Below, piece after piece: positions 1-7,609 of a DNA stretch of 64,000 nt. Origin of the DNA: JBALVT01 sp036960305 (GTDB taxonomy: Bacteria > Pseudomonadota > Gammaproteobacteria > Pseudomonadales > Halieaceae). The position numbers were made by a program, and so were the translations under genes. The notes under the pieces are model-generated. The model did no database searches. It worked only from the letters and a program-made list of their open reading frames with translations, and had not been told where the DNA came from. Each line of letters opens with the position of its first letter. Positions within the stretch are counted from its first letter, which is position 1. The stretch lies in NCBI GenBank assembly GCA_036960305.1, contig JBALWA010000015.1, forward strand, positions 17,811-81,810, written 5' to 3'.

Positions 1-1374
1 CTTGAAACCGACATTAACAAGGCAATCCAGCTCTACACCAAAGCTCAGGTGGGGGATGAAGACGATGAGCTGGGTGACGACTCCTTCGCAGGTCAGAGTG
101 ACGACGATTTTATCGAGCACCTGAAGGACCTGGCGAGTGAGGCACCGGTTATCCGCCTGGTGAACCAGATTATTCATCGCGCGCTGGATCTTGAGGCCTC
201 GGATATTCATATCGAGCCTTTCGATGACGGTTTACATTTGCGTTATCGGGTAGACGGCGTTTTACAGGAGTCGCCAGACGCGCCCGCTGCGAATCTCGCC
301 GCCGCAATCGCTTCGCGTATCAAACTGCTGTCGGAAATGAATATTGCCGAGCGCCGGCTGCCCCAGGATGGTCGTATTATGACCCGGGTGAAAGGCCATG
401 AACTGGATCTCAGGGTGTCGACAATCCCCACGGTACACGGTGAGAGCATTGTTATGCGGGTACTGGATAGAGAGAGTATCCAGCTCAGCCTGACGGAGAT
501 GGGTTTCAGTGACGATACCCTGAGTCGCTATCAGGACTTGCTGGCAAGACCGCATGGCGTATTGCTGGTGACCGGGCCCACGGGTTCGGGTAAAACCACG
601 ACCCTCTATGCGTCACTGGCTTCGCTGGATTCGGAGGCGCTAAAGATCATTACGGTTGAGGATCCGGTGGAATACCAACTCAACGGCGTCAACCAGATTC
701 AGGTGCAGGCCCAGATTGACCTGACCTTCGCCCTGGCGCTGCGTTCTATCTTACGTCAGGACCCGGACATTATTATGATTGGTGAGATGCGCGATACCGA
801 GACCGCGCAAATCGGTGTGCAGTCAGCCCTCACAGGTCACCTTGTACTGTCTACCCTGCACACCAATACCGCGGCCAGTGCCATCACCCGGCTGGAAGAT
901 ATGGGCATTGAACGCTATTTGATTACCTCCTCGGTGAATGGCGTGCTGGCACAGCGTCTGGTGCGGACGCTGTGTAAGGAGTGTAAGTCGCCTGTTGAAC
1001 TCACCGATGAAGATATCGACCAGTGTGGCATGCGGCCCTTTATAGACCCAGCCAGCTCTACGATCTATCAGGCAAAAGGCTGCAGTGCCTGTATGGATAC
1101 CGGTTACCGGGGTCGTACCTCGATTCACGAGCTGTTTGTGCTGGATGACAGGATGCACCGGGTGATCATGGATGGCTCCGATGCCACCTTGTTGCATGCC
1201 GCCGCCAAAGAGCAGGGCATGGTGACACTCTATGAGGACGGACTGCGAAAAGTGATCAAAGGTGTGACGTCCCTGGAGGAAATCATGCGGGTGACCCAGG
1301 ACCAGAGTGATTTTGGGAATGACGGCGATGTGCCTGCCGAGGCCCCCGACACAGAATCAACTGAGCTGGTGTAG
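1..1374 (+). CDS. gspE: Type II secretion ATPase GspE, 5' end cut by window edge
   Basis: Cytoplasmic hexameric ATPase that powers pseudopilus assembly. The reading frame is open from base 1, so the GTG at 49 is not the true start and the N-terminal domain that binds GspL lies mostly outside the window. Seen: Walker A GPTGSGKTT at nt 574-600, Asp/Walker B region IIMIGEMRD at nt 769-795, and a zinc-binding pair of CxxC motifs at nt 973-984 and 1081-1092, which is typical of GspE/PilB. GspE rather than PilB is favoured because gspF to gspD follow in one operon. The acidic C-terminal tail after the zinc domain is ordinary. First visible gene of the operon; gspF follows after 9 bases. Confidence 0.95.
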   Translation, partial: LETDINKAIQLYTKAQVGDEDDELGDDSFAGQSDDDFIEHLKDLASEAPVIRLVNQIIHRALDLEASDIHIEPFDDGLHLRYRVDGVLQESPDAPAANLAAAIASRIKLLSEMNIAERRLPQDGRIMTRVKGHELDLRVSTIPTVHGESIVMRVLDRESIQLSLTEMGFSDDTLSRYQDLLARPHGVLLVTGPTGSGKTTTLYASLASLDSEALKIITVEDPVEYQLNGVNQIQVQAQIDLTFALALRSILRQDPDIIMIGEMRDTETAQIGVQSALTGHLVLSTLHTNTAASAITRLEDMGIERYLITSSVNGVLAQRLVRTLCKECKSPVELTDEDIDQCGMRPFIDPASSTIYQAKGCSACMDTGYRGRTSIHELFVLDDRMHRVIMDGSDATLLHAAAKEQGMVTLYEDGLRKVIKGVTSLEEIMRVTQDQSDFGNDGDVPAEAPDTESTELV

Positions 1375-1383
1375 AGACGCCTT

Positions 1384-2595
1384 ATGCCTCAGTTCAGCTA
1401 TAAAGCAATTGGTCGCGACGGCAAGCCTGACAATGGCTTGATTGAAGCCGACGGCATGGAAGTGGCGTCACGCCAGCTGCGCTCTCGCGGCCTCACCTTG
1501 CTGAATCTCGAAGCGGGTTCAGCGGCCAGTCTGGCAGCGACAAAGCGAACGGTCGGCAAGCCGCCCAGCCGCCAGGACATTTTGTCCATGACCAGTGAGC
1601 TGGCCGTTCTGCTGCGCGCGGGCCTGCCCCTGGACCGGGCCCTGAAGGTGCTTTGTGAAATGGCGTCACTGCCACAGATGTCGGCGTTACTGAACGAGAT
1701 ACTGGTCACGGTGAAAGGCGGTAAGCCCTTCAGTCTGGCCCTGCAGCCACATGAAAAATTGTTTGGCACTTTTTATATCAACATGGTCCGTTCTGGCGAG
1801 GCCAGCGGACACTTTTCCGAAGTATTGGAGCGGTTGGTCGAATATCTCGAGAGCGCCATGACCACCCGTGAGAGCGTTATTTCCGCGCTGATCTATCCCG
1901 CGATCCTGTTATTCGTGGCGGTCCTGTCGATTGTCGGCATGTTGGGCTTTGTGGTTCCCCAATTCGAAACCCTGTTTGCGGATATGGGGGATGCACTACC
2001 TCCTATCACCAGCATGGTGATAGGGGCTGCCGACTTTCTCCAGGCATACGCCTGGCTGCTTTTGCTGTTGGTCACTGCTGCGGTGTTTTACTTCAGGCGC
2101 TGGATGGCCACTGAGGAGGGTATGACCACCCTCCATGCCAAAATGTTGAGCATGCCGATAATGGGTGGCATTGTTTTCGAGTTTGAGGTGTCCAAGTTTG
2201 CGCGCACGGCCGGCACCTTGCTGGGCAATGGCGTTTCCTTGCTGAAGGCGATATCGATCGCCATTGATACGGTTGACAACAAGGTGATTAAAGATGCCCT
2301 CGGGGTATTGCCGCCCGCGGTAAAGGCGGGCAAGCGCATGTCGGGTGCTTTGCAGAATACCGGAATGTTTACGCCTATGGTGATACAAATGATCCGCGTG
2401 GGTGAGGAGTCAGGCAGCCTCGATAAAATGATGCTGGAGCTGGCGAAAGTTTTTGACAGTCATGTGCAGTCCGGTGTTAAACGGGGGTTGGCATTACTGG
2501 AGCCTGTGCTGATTTTGTTTATGGGCTTTATGATTGCCTTTATTATTATTGCGATCTTGATGGGTATTCTTTCAGTGAACGATTTGGCCGCTTAG
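1384..2595 (+). CDS. gspF: Type II secretion inner-membrane platform protein GspF
   Basis: Polytopic inner-membrane protein (403 aa, usual family length) that couples GspE to the growing pseudopilus. It has two repeated T2SSF cytoplasmic domains and three hydrophobic segments, around residues 172-195, 220-237 and 370-395, as expected for the family. The start ATG follows gspE by 9 bases, so the two are probably cotranscribed. Identity rests on the domain pattern plus its position between gspE and gspG; the PilC homologue of the pilus system is the alternative but the operon context excludes it. Confidence 0.95.
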   Translation: MPQFSYKAIGRDGKPDNGLIEADGMEVASRQLRSRGLTLLNLEAGSAASLAATKRTVGKPPSRQDILSMTSELAVLLRAGLPLDRALKVLCEMASLPQMSALLNEILVTVKGGKPFSLALQPHEKLFGTFYINMVRSGEASGHFSEVLERLVEYLESAMTTRESVISALIYPAILLFVAVLSIVGMLGFVVPQFETLFADMGDALPPITSMVIGAADFLQAYAWLLLLLVTAAVFYFRRWMATEEGMTTLHAKMLSMPIMGGIVFEFEVSKFARTAGTLLGNGVSLLKAISIAIDTVDNKVIKDALGVLPPAVKAGKRMSGALQNTGMFTPMVIQMIRVGEESGSLDKMMLELAKVFDSHVQSGVKRGLALLEPVLILFMGFMIAFIIIAILMGILSVNDLAA

Positions 2596-2646
2596 GTTTC
2601 GAAGCTGCCGCTAGAACACTTTTTTTGGTTTTTTGAGGATTTTGGA

Positions 2647-3090
2647 ATGAAAAGCAGGTCGATAGTAAAGCGCCGGGGCCCAATGCAGTACGCGGGTTTC
2701 ACCCTGATGGAATTGCTGGTTGTACTGGCCATATTGGGGCTGTTGATGAGTCTGGTTGGCCCCCAGGTGCTAAATCAGCTCGGTGGTGCCAAGGTCAAGA
2801 CCGCGGCGATTCAGATCAAGGATCTGGAGCAAGCGTTGGAAATGTACAAACTGGATACCGGCCGCTTTCCCACGACCGACGAGGGCCTGCCTGCCCTGTC
2901 GAAAAAGCCCTCTGGGGCTTCAGGCTGGAACGGTCCCTATTTGAAATCCGATGTGCCGCTTGATCCCTGGAAGCGTGAGTACCTTTATAAGTACCCCGGT
3001 GATCATGGCGAACTGGACATCTATAGCTACGGGCAGAATGGATCGCCCGGTGGCGAAGGCGAAGATACCGATGTGGGCAACTGGAACTAA
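2647..3090 (+). CDS. gspG: Major pseudopilin GspG
   Basis: Main subunit of the T2SS pseudopilus, 147 aa. A class III prepilin signal is visible: basic leader, cleavage Gly17|Phe, then FTLMELLVVL with Glu at mature position 5, followed by a hydrophobic helix. The C-terminal part has the GspG pattern DTGRFPTTDEGL and LDPWKREYLY, which includes the calcium-binding loop region. The ATG at 2647 is preceded by GAGGA at a 7-base spacing; an internal ATG at 2683 would give a very short leader and is less likely. Needs prepilin peptidase PilD, which is not encoded in this window. Confidence 0.95.
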   Translation: MKSRSIVKRRGPMQYAGFTLMELLVVLAILGLLMSLVGPQVLNQLGGAKVKTAAIQIKDLEQALEMYKLDTGRFPTTDEGLPALSKKPSGASGWNGPYLKSDVPLDPWKREYLYKYPGDHGELDIYSYGQNGSPGGEGEDTDVGNWN

Positions 3091-3556
3091 ACCCGGCTTT
3101 GGCCCGACGGGAGGCAGTGCCGATGGCTTCACGATGTTGGAGTTGTTGGTTGCCATCTCGATAGCGGCCCTGTTGCTGGCCGTCACGGTGCCGGCGACAG
3201 CAAAGATGTACGAGTCTATGCAGTACCGTAGTGCGGTTCGGGATGCGATCACATTGTTTGCCTCGGCGCGCTACAAGGCGATTAATTCCGGACGGGCACA
3301 GGATGTTCGGATCAATCCGGAAACCGGAGAAATGCGATTGAACGACACGATCAAGCGATTGCCGGAAACGATGCGCCTCTCTGTTCAGTCGGCGCGGGAG
3401 TTGAACCGCGAGAACACCGGGGTGATTCGTTTCTATCCGGAGGGTGGCTCCAGCGGTGGCGGTGTCGATATAGAGACGCCCACGGGCAACGGCGTAAAAA
3501 TATCCGTTGATTGGTTGGTGGGTTCTGTCTCGCAACACAAGTATGCGGTTGAATAA
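3071..3556 (+). CDS. gspH: Minor pseudopilin GspH
   Basis: Minor T2SS pseudopilin, about 161 aa. The prepilin motif Gly|FTMLELLVAIS with Glu5 lies about 19 residues from the chosen ATG. The frame is open further upstream (to 2951) but that stretch lies inside gspG in another frame and would give an implausibly long leader, so I place the start at 3071, overlapping the gspG end by 20 bases. The body is typical of the GspH/FimT family. Cotranslated with its neighbours through overlapping ends. Confidence 0.87.
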   Translation: MWATGTKPGFGPTGGSADGFTMLELLVAISIAALLLAVTVPATAKMYESMQYRSAVRDAITLFASARYKAINSGRAQDVRINPETGEMRLNDTIKRLPETMRLSVQSARELNRENTGVIRFYPEGGSSGGGVDIETPTGNGVKISVDWLVGSVSQHKYAVE

Positions 3557-3965
3557 GGTGCGATCTTTTTCTTCCAGGCGGCATCGTCCAGTCAAGATTG
3601 GCGGGTTTTCCCTGTTGGAGATGATGGTGGCAATCGCTATTTTGGCGCTGTCACTCGGTACCCTGTATCAAGCGGTGAGTGGTGCCACGCGCAATGTGCG
3701 CAGTGACGAAAAATATGCCTACGGCGTTGAATTGGCCAAGTCCCTCGTGAGTGATAACTCCAGAGTGTCCAGTGCTGGCGTAAACAAACGCGGCGAAACC
3801 GCCGGTGGCTTCGTCTGGCAGGTGGCGTCTCAGCCACTTTCCGCAGAGGCCCCGGGTTTTGCACAGAAGGCTTTGCGCGATCTTAAGGTCAGCGTTGACT
3901 GGCAGGATGGGCAAAAGCGCCGGGGCGTGGTTTTGCAGTCGGTGGTGGAGATCTACGCCCAATGA
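3543..3965 (+). CDS. gspI: Minor pseudopilin GspI
   Basis: Minor pseudopilin of the tip complex (I-J-K), about 140 aa. Start taken at ATG 3543, which overlaps the gspH end by 14 bases and gives a basic leader ending Gly-Gly|FSLLEMMVAIAIL with Glu5. The rest fits GspI in length and position. The stop overlaps the gspJ start as ATGA. Confidence 0.87.
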   Translation: MRLNKVRSFSSRRHRPVKIGGFSLLEMMVAIAILALSLGTLYQAVSGATRNVRSDEKYAYGVELAKSLVSDNSRVSSAGVNKRGETAGGFVWQVASQPLSAEAPGFAQKALRDLKVSVDWQDGQKRRGVVLQSVVEIYAQ

Positions 3966-4597
3966 TGTCACCTGCCCCTTCAGGTCGAGCGCGCTCACCC
4001 GGTTTTACGCTGGTTGAGGTCGTGGTAGCACTGGGGATTATGTCCTTGATTATGCTGGCGACGATTTCCGCTTTGCGCACCTTTGGAAATACCCAGGTCT
4101 CGCTGGATCGTCTGACCGGGCGAATTGATGATGTGCGCACCGTGAGCAGTTTTTTGCGGGATATGCTTCAGTCCACGGTTCCTTACGTGGAAGGCAGTTC
4201 CAGTGGTGGGCTCTCTCTGGGGGGCGGGACAGGCGGGGCAGAAACCTCCTACTTCAGAGGTACCGCGACGAGCCTGGAATGGAAAGCCCCGGTGCAGTTT
4301 GGTGAGGGCTATGGGGGAATGCACCTCCTGCAGGTAAAAGAGGCGGAGGGGAGTATGGTCCTGCGATGGCAGCAGCCTCCGGCTTCTATGCGTATGGGGG
4401 ATCCCGTAAGCTGGGGCGGAACTGATTCGCGTGTACTCGTGGCGCAATTGGAGAGTCTCGAGATTGCCTACAGGGCAGAGTTTGACAGTGAGTGGCAAAC
4501 AGAGTGGCAACTGGATGACAGCCCCGCACTCGTGAAATTGAACCTCAAGGTAGCGGGCCGGTATTGGCCGGAATTGATTTTGCCGGTACACCGCTAA
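3962..4597 (+). CDS. gspJ: Minor pseudopilin GspJ
   Basis: Minor pseudopilin of 211 aa, partner of GspI and GspK at the pseudopilus tip. Short leader ends Gly14|FTLVEVVVALGIM with Glu5, followed by the usual GspJ body with a conserved L-E-Y-like strand region late in the protein (LESLEIAYRAEF). ATG overlaps the gspI stop (ATGA), and its own stop overlaps the gspK start (TAATG), indicating translational coupling. Confidence 0.92.
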   Translation: MMSPAPSGRARSPGFTLVEVVVALGIMSLIMLATISALRTFGNTQVSLDRLTGRIDDVRTVSSFLRDMLQSTVPYVEGSSSGGLSLGGGTGGAETSYFRGTATSLEWKAPVQFGEGYGGMHLLQVKEAEGSMVLRWQQPPASMRMGDPVSWGGTDSRVLVAQLESLEIAYRAEFDSEWQTEWQLDDSPALVKLNLKVAGRYWPELILPVHR

Positions 4598-5430
4598 TGA
4601 CAGCAATGAGCCAACAGCGGGTATCAGGGCAACGTGGTGTGGCGCTGGCCATTGTGGTCTGGTTTTTGGCGGCCATGTCACTGCTGGTTTCCGGAATAGT
4701 ATTCCAGGCGAGAGTTGATACCAAAATGGCGCAGGTGCATGTGGCTAGAGCCAAGGCGCAGGCTGCGGGCGACGGTGCGATTCAACTGATGTTGGCTGCG
4801 CTGGCCTCGGGGAATTTAAGAGGGGCCGGCCTGCCCAGGGGTACGTTCGACATCGGTGGTCTGCCGGTGACGGTTGAGCTGGTGAGAATTTCAGGCCTGG
4901 TTGACCTCAATCGTGCCGATGCGGACACGCTCAGTTTACTGTTTGCGCAGGGGCAGCAAAGCCCGGGGGAAGCACAACTAATCGCAGACAATGTGGTAAA
5001 GTGGCGCGGATCTCCCGTGGATGCAGAGGGCCGCAAGAAACCGGTAAAATTTGCTTCGATAGAAGATGTTATGCGTGTTGCGGGGGTGGGTAGGACGCAG
5101 CTGGACGCGATTCGGGATTATGTGGTGGTGGGACCGGCCGGGCAAGAGCAGATCAGTCTGGTCGATGCCCCCGCACCGCTGTTGAAATTATTGGCGGGCA
5201 AGGACGGAAGGGCAGCAACATCGGTCCTGGACGGGCGGGCAAAGCTGGCGGCATCAGACAAGCGAATTCAATCCCGTCGGGGCGAGAAGTACAGAGTGGA
5301 TGCGTGGGTTCGGGTGGGTGAACAGACCTTACTGCGCAGGCGTTGGGTTGATATGGCGGCGGGCAGGAACAGCGCGCTACCCTGGCGGTTTTTACGAATA
5401 GAGCCGGTCAGGGTTACCAGTGATAGCTAA
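4597..5430 (+). CDS. gspK: Minor pseudopilin GspK
   Basis: Largest minor pseudopilin, thought to cap the pseudopilus tip. Chosen start is ATG 4597, sharing a base with the gspJ stop; 277 aa, slightly shorter than the usual ~320. The leader ends Gly|VALAIVVWFLAAM and lacks Glu at mature position 5, which is normal for GspK. A helix-hairpin-like segment (LVDLNRADADTLSLLF and later EDVMRVAGVG) is characteristic of the GspK alpha domain. Confidence 0.9.
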   Translation: MTAMSQQRVSGQRGVALAIVVWFLAAMSLLVSGIVFQARVDTKMAQVHVARAKAQAAGDGAIQLMLAALASGNLRGAGLPRGTFDIGGLPVTVELVRISGLVDLNRADADTLSLLFAQGQQSPGEAQLIADNVVKWRGSPVDAEGRKKPVKFASIEDVMRVAGVGRTQLDAIRDYVVVGPAGQEQISLVDAPAPLLKLLAGKDGRAATSVLDGRAKLAASDKRIQSRRGEKYRVDAWVRVGEQTLLRRRWVDMAAGRNSALPWRFLRIEPVRVTSDS

Positions 5431-5460
5431 TGCGTTGGCGGGGAAGTGTTAAGGGAAACT

Positions 5461-6477
5461 ATGTTTGAGGCGAATCAAAATTGGGAGCTTTTTGGCTACG
5501 ATGTCCGCCAGCTGGGGAAGTATTGGCGGGCGGCGTGGCGTGAGTTTTTGTGGGGGTATAGTTCGCCGGTTAAATCACGCCTCGATGAAGTGGTTGCCGT
5601 TCGCACTGAAACGACGCTGAACTACTATCACGCAGGGGAGCGCGTGGCGTACACGCAATCCGACAGTGAAGCGATTTTACTGCCGGATGAGCTGGTGTTA
5701 CAACGCGAGCTGGCATTACCGCTGGCTGTTGAGAGTGACCTGGATTCGGTGATGGCACTGGAAGTGATGGCCAACAGCCCTTTTCCGGCTGATGATACCG
5801 GGTTCGGTTGGCGAGTTACCGGACGAACTGAGACCCAATTACAGGTCAAGCTGGCGATTGTTTCCCTGAGTGCGACGATGGCCTACCTGGGGCGCCAGTA
5901 CGACTGTCACGATGCGCGGGCCTTTGAAGTCTGGGCTGAGATGAACGATTCGGTTATCTGTATCAGTGGATTCGGGGAGCAGAGTCGGCTCGCCCGTTAC
6001 AACAAGCGCTTGATTCGAGTGGCTGCAATGCTGGGGTATTGCGCGCTGGTGATACTCCTGATTTTTGGTCTCTCTGCGGCCGCCAAATATCGCGAGCTGG
6101 TCGCGATCCAGGGGATGTCTGAAGCCGTGCAACATGAGGCAAGTAACGCCATTGACCTGCGTGAATCCCTGTCCAGTGGCAATGAGACTGTGGTGGCGGT
6201 GAATAAGGTGGTTGCCGAGTATCCCAGCCCGCACTACGAATTAACCAAGCTCTCAAAGTTGTTGACCGATGATGCCTACGTTCTGCAGGTGAGCATGCAG
6301 GGACGGAGTATCAAATTACGCGGCCGGGCGAAGGATGCGGCGGCGGTGATGCAGCAGCTGACCCAGGAGCCATCCTACGACAGTGTGATGGCACCTCAGG
6401 CAATATCCAAGGTCGCTTCAACGGACCTGGAGCAATTTTATCTCAGCATAGAGTTGCCCGGGGGTATCGAACCGTGA
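5461..6477 (+). CDS. gspL: GspL/PilN-like T2SS assembly protein
   Basis: Inner-membrane platform component linking GspE to the periplasmic parts. Start ATG 5461 is preceded by AAGGGA at 5 bases; a GTG at 5446 is in frame but poorly placed. The 338-aa protein has a cytoplasmic N-terminal region that is diverged from the actin-like fold of classical GspL, one transmembrane helix near residues 190-208, then a periplasmic PilN-type ferredoxin-like domain. Assignment rests on topology and position between gspK and gspM; sequence divergence makes the name less certain than for the pseudopilins. Confidence 0.75.
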   Translation: MFEANQNWELFGYDVRQLGKYWRAAWREFLWGYSSPVKSRLDEVVAVRTETTLNYYHAGERVAYTQSDSEAILLPDELVLQRELALPLAVESDLDSVMALEVMANSPFPADDTGFGWRVTGRTETQLQVKLAIVSLSATMAYLGRQYDCHDARAFEVWAEMNDSVICISGFGEQSRLARYNKRLIRVAAMLGYCALVILLIFGLSAAAKYRELVAIQGMSEAVQHEASNAIDLRESLSSGNETVVAVNKVVAEYPSPHYELTKLSKLLTDDAYVLQVSMQGRSIKLRGRAKDAAAVMQQLTQEPSYDSVMAPQAISKVASTDLEQFYLSIELPGGIEP

Positions 6478-7037
6478 ACTGGTTGCAAAGCAATCGCAAT
6501 ACCGCACTAATGGTGGGTCTTACCCTGGCGATACCGCTATTTCTGCTGATGTATCTTTCCGGTAATTTCTGGATGGCGCGGCAGGGGTACCAGCAGGAAA
6601 TTGATCGCCTGGAGCCGCGTATTGCCCGGCTCAGAGGGCTGGTGGATAGCGAAGAGCAACTGCAGACCTCCGTTGACCAGATGGGCACCCGGGTGCTGAA
6701 CATGGTGTATCCCAGCGCCGACGATCCCGCCACGGTTTCCGCCGCGTTGCAAAAGAATGTCAGGCAGTTGATGACGCAAGCGGGGCTATCGGTATCGGTC
6801 AGCCGCGTGCTGCCGGTGGCGGAAGCCGATGATTTCGATCGCATTGGCCTCAGTATCAGTGTCGTCGGAAGCCTGGATGCTTTGGATGCGGTGCTGGACG
6901 AAATTGCCGCCTATACGCCCTTGCTTCTGGTGGTTTCCATCGACATCAAACCGGTACCGAAGTCGAGAGCCCAGGGTAAGGGCGGGCAGGCCGTACTCGC
7001 CACGCTTCAATTACTAACATTGAGGGCCAGCCTATGA
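6474..7037 (+). CDS. gspM: T2SS protein GspM
   Basis: Bitopic inner-membrane protein of 187 aa: transmembrane helix around residues 9-29, a short coiled coil (EIDRLEPRIARLRGLV), and a periplasmic ferredoxin-like domain. It pairs with GspL in the assembly platform. Starts at GTG 6474, overlapping the gspL stop as GTGA. The body resembles the GspMb-type family rather than the enterobacterial GspM. The following gene also overlaps (ATGA). Confidence 0.78.
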   Translation: MNWLQSNRNTALMVGLTLAIPLFLLMYLSGNFWMARQGYQQEIDRLEPRIARLRGLVDSEEQLQTSVDQMGTRVLNMVYPSADDPATVSAALQKNVRQLMTQAGLSVSVSRVLPVAEADDFDRIGLSISVVGSLDALDAVLDEIAAYTPLLLVVSIDIKPVPKSRAQGKGGQAVLATLQLLTLRASL

Positions 7038-7609
7038 ACTGGTTATTGGCCCGTTATAGTGTTTCAGCTGACCCTCTTTTTAGTGAACGTCGGGTAGAGT
7101 TGGCTGCATTGATCCTGACTGCGCTGTTGAGCCTGCTGTTTCTTTATAGCCTTGCCCGTCTGGTGTTTCTGTCTGAACCTGACCCGATAGCGTTGTCTGC
7201 CGAGGCTCTGCAGGCTAGCGAACTCGCTGCGGTGACCAGAGTGGATGAGGGGCAGCGTGAGGAAGTCCGTTCACGTCCCGTTTTCTGGCAGACGCGCCGG
7301 CCACCGGATGCGCCCGCCAAAGTAGCGTCCGAGCAACCCAAGGCGGCCGTCGGTGCCATTGCCAAGGTGAAGTTGCTGGGTGTTATCGGTGCTGGCGAGT
7401 CGGCCGGCGTGATATCCCTGGTTGACGGTAAGCGGAAACGCACGTATCTGGGGCAGGAAATTCTGGGCTGGAAGCTCGACTCGGTAGACTTGGATCGGGC
7501 CGTGTTTAGTCATAGTGGTAAGCAGCACGAATTGAAACTCGGCCATGCCAGCGGTGCTGACAGTGGAAAAATTCAGTATAAAAATTCAAATAATGGGGCA
7601 CTCAGGTGA
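7034..7609 (+). CDS. GspC/XpsN-like T2SS periplasmic connector
   Basis: A 191-aa bitopic protein: transmembrane helix at about residues 24-46, a Pro/Ala-rich linker, then a small beta domain (VKLLGVIGAG, then a VDGKRKRTYLGQEILGW strand) that resembles the homology region of GspC, which docks on the secretin N0 domain. No PDZ or coiled-coil domain follows, so it is shorter than typical GspC (~270 aa). Its place between gspM and gspD matches xpsN of Xanthomonas. Function as inner-to-outer membrane connector is inferred from topology and position. Confidence 0.7.
   Translation: MNWLLARYSVSADPLFSERRVELAALILTALLSLLFLYSLARLVFLSEPDPIALSAEALQASELAAVTRVDEGQREEVRSRPVFWQTRRPPDAPAKVASEQPKAAVGAIAKVKLLGVIGAGESAGVISLVDGKRKRTYLGQEILGWKLDSVDLDRAVFSHSGKQHELKLGHASGADSGKIQYKNSNNGALR

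Noticed and set aside
2816..3595. 259-codon frame on the minus strand across gspG-gspI
   Set aside because: Opposite strand of three well-supported pseudopilin genes; no domain or start signal.
3995..4681. 228-codon minus-strand frame across gspJ
   Set aside because: Shadow of gspJ; composition follows the third-position bias of the real gene.
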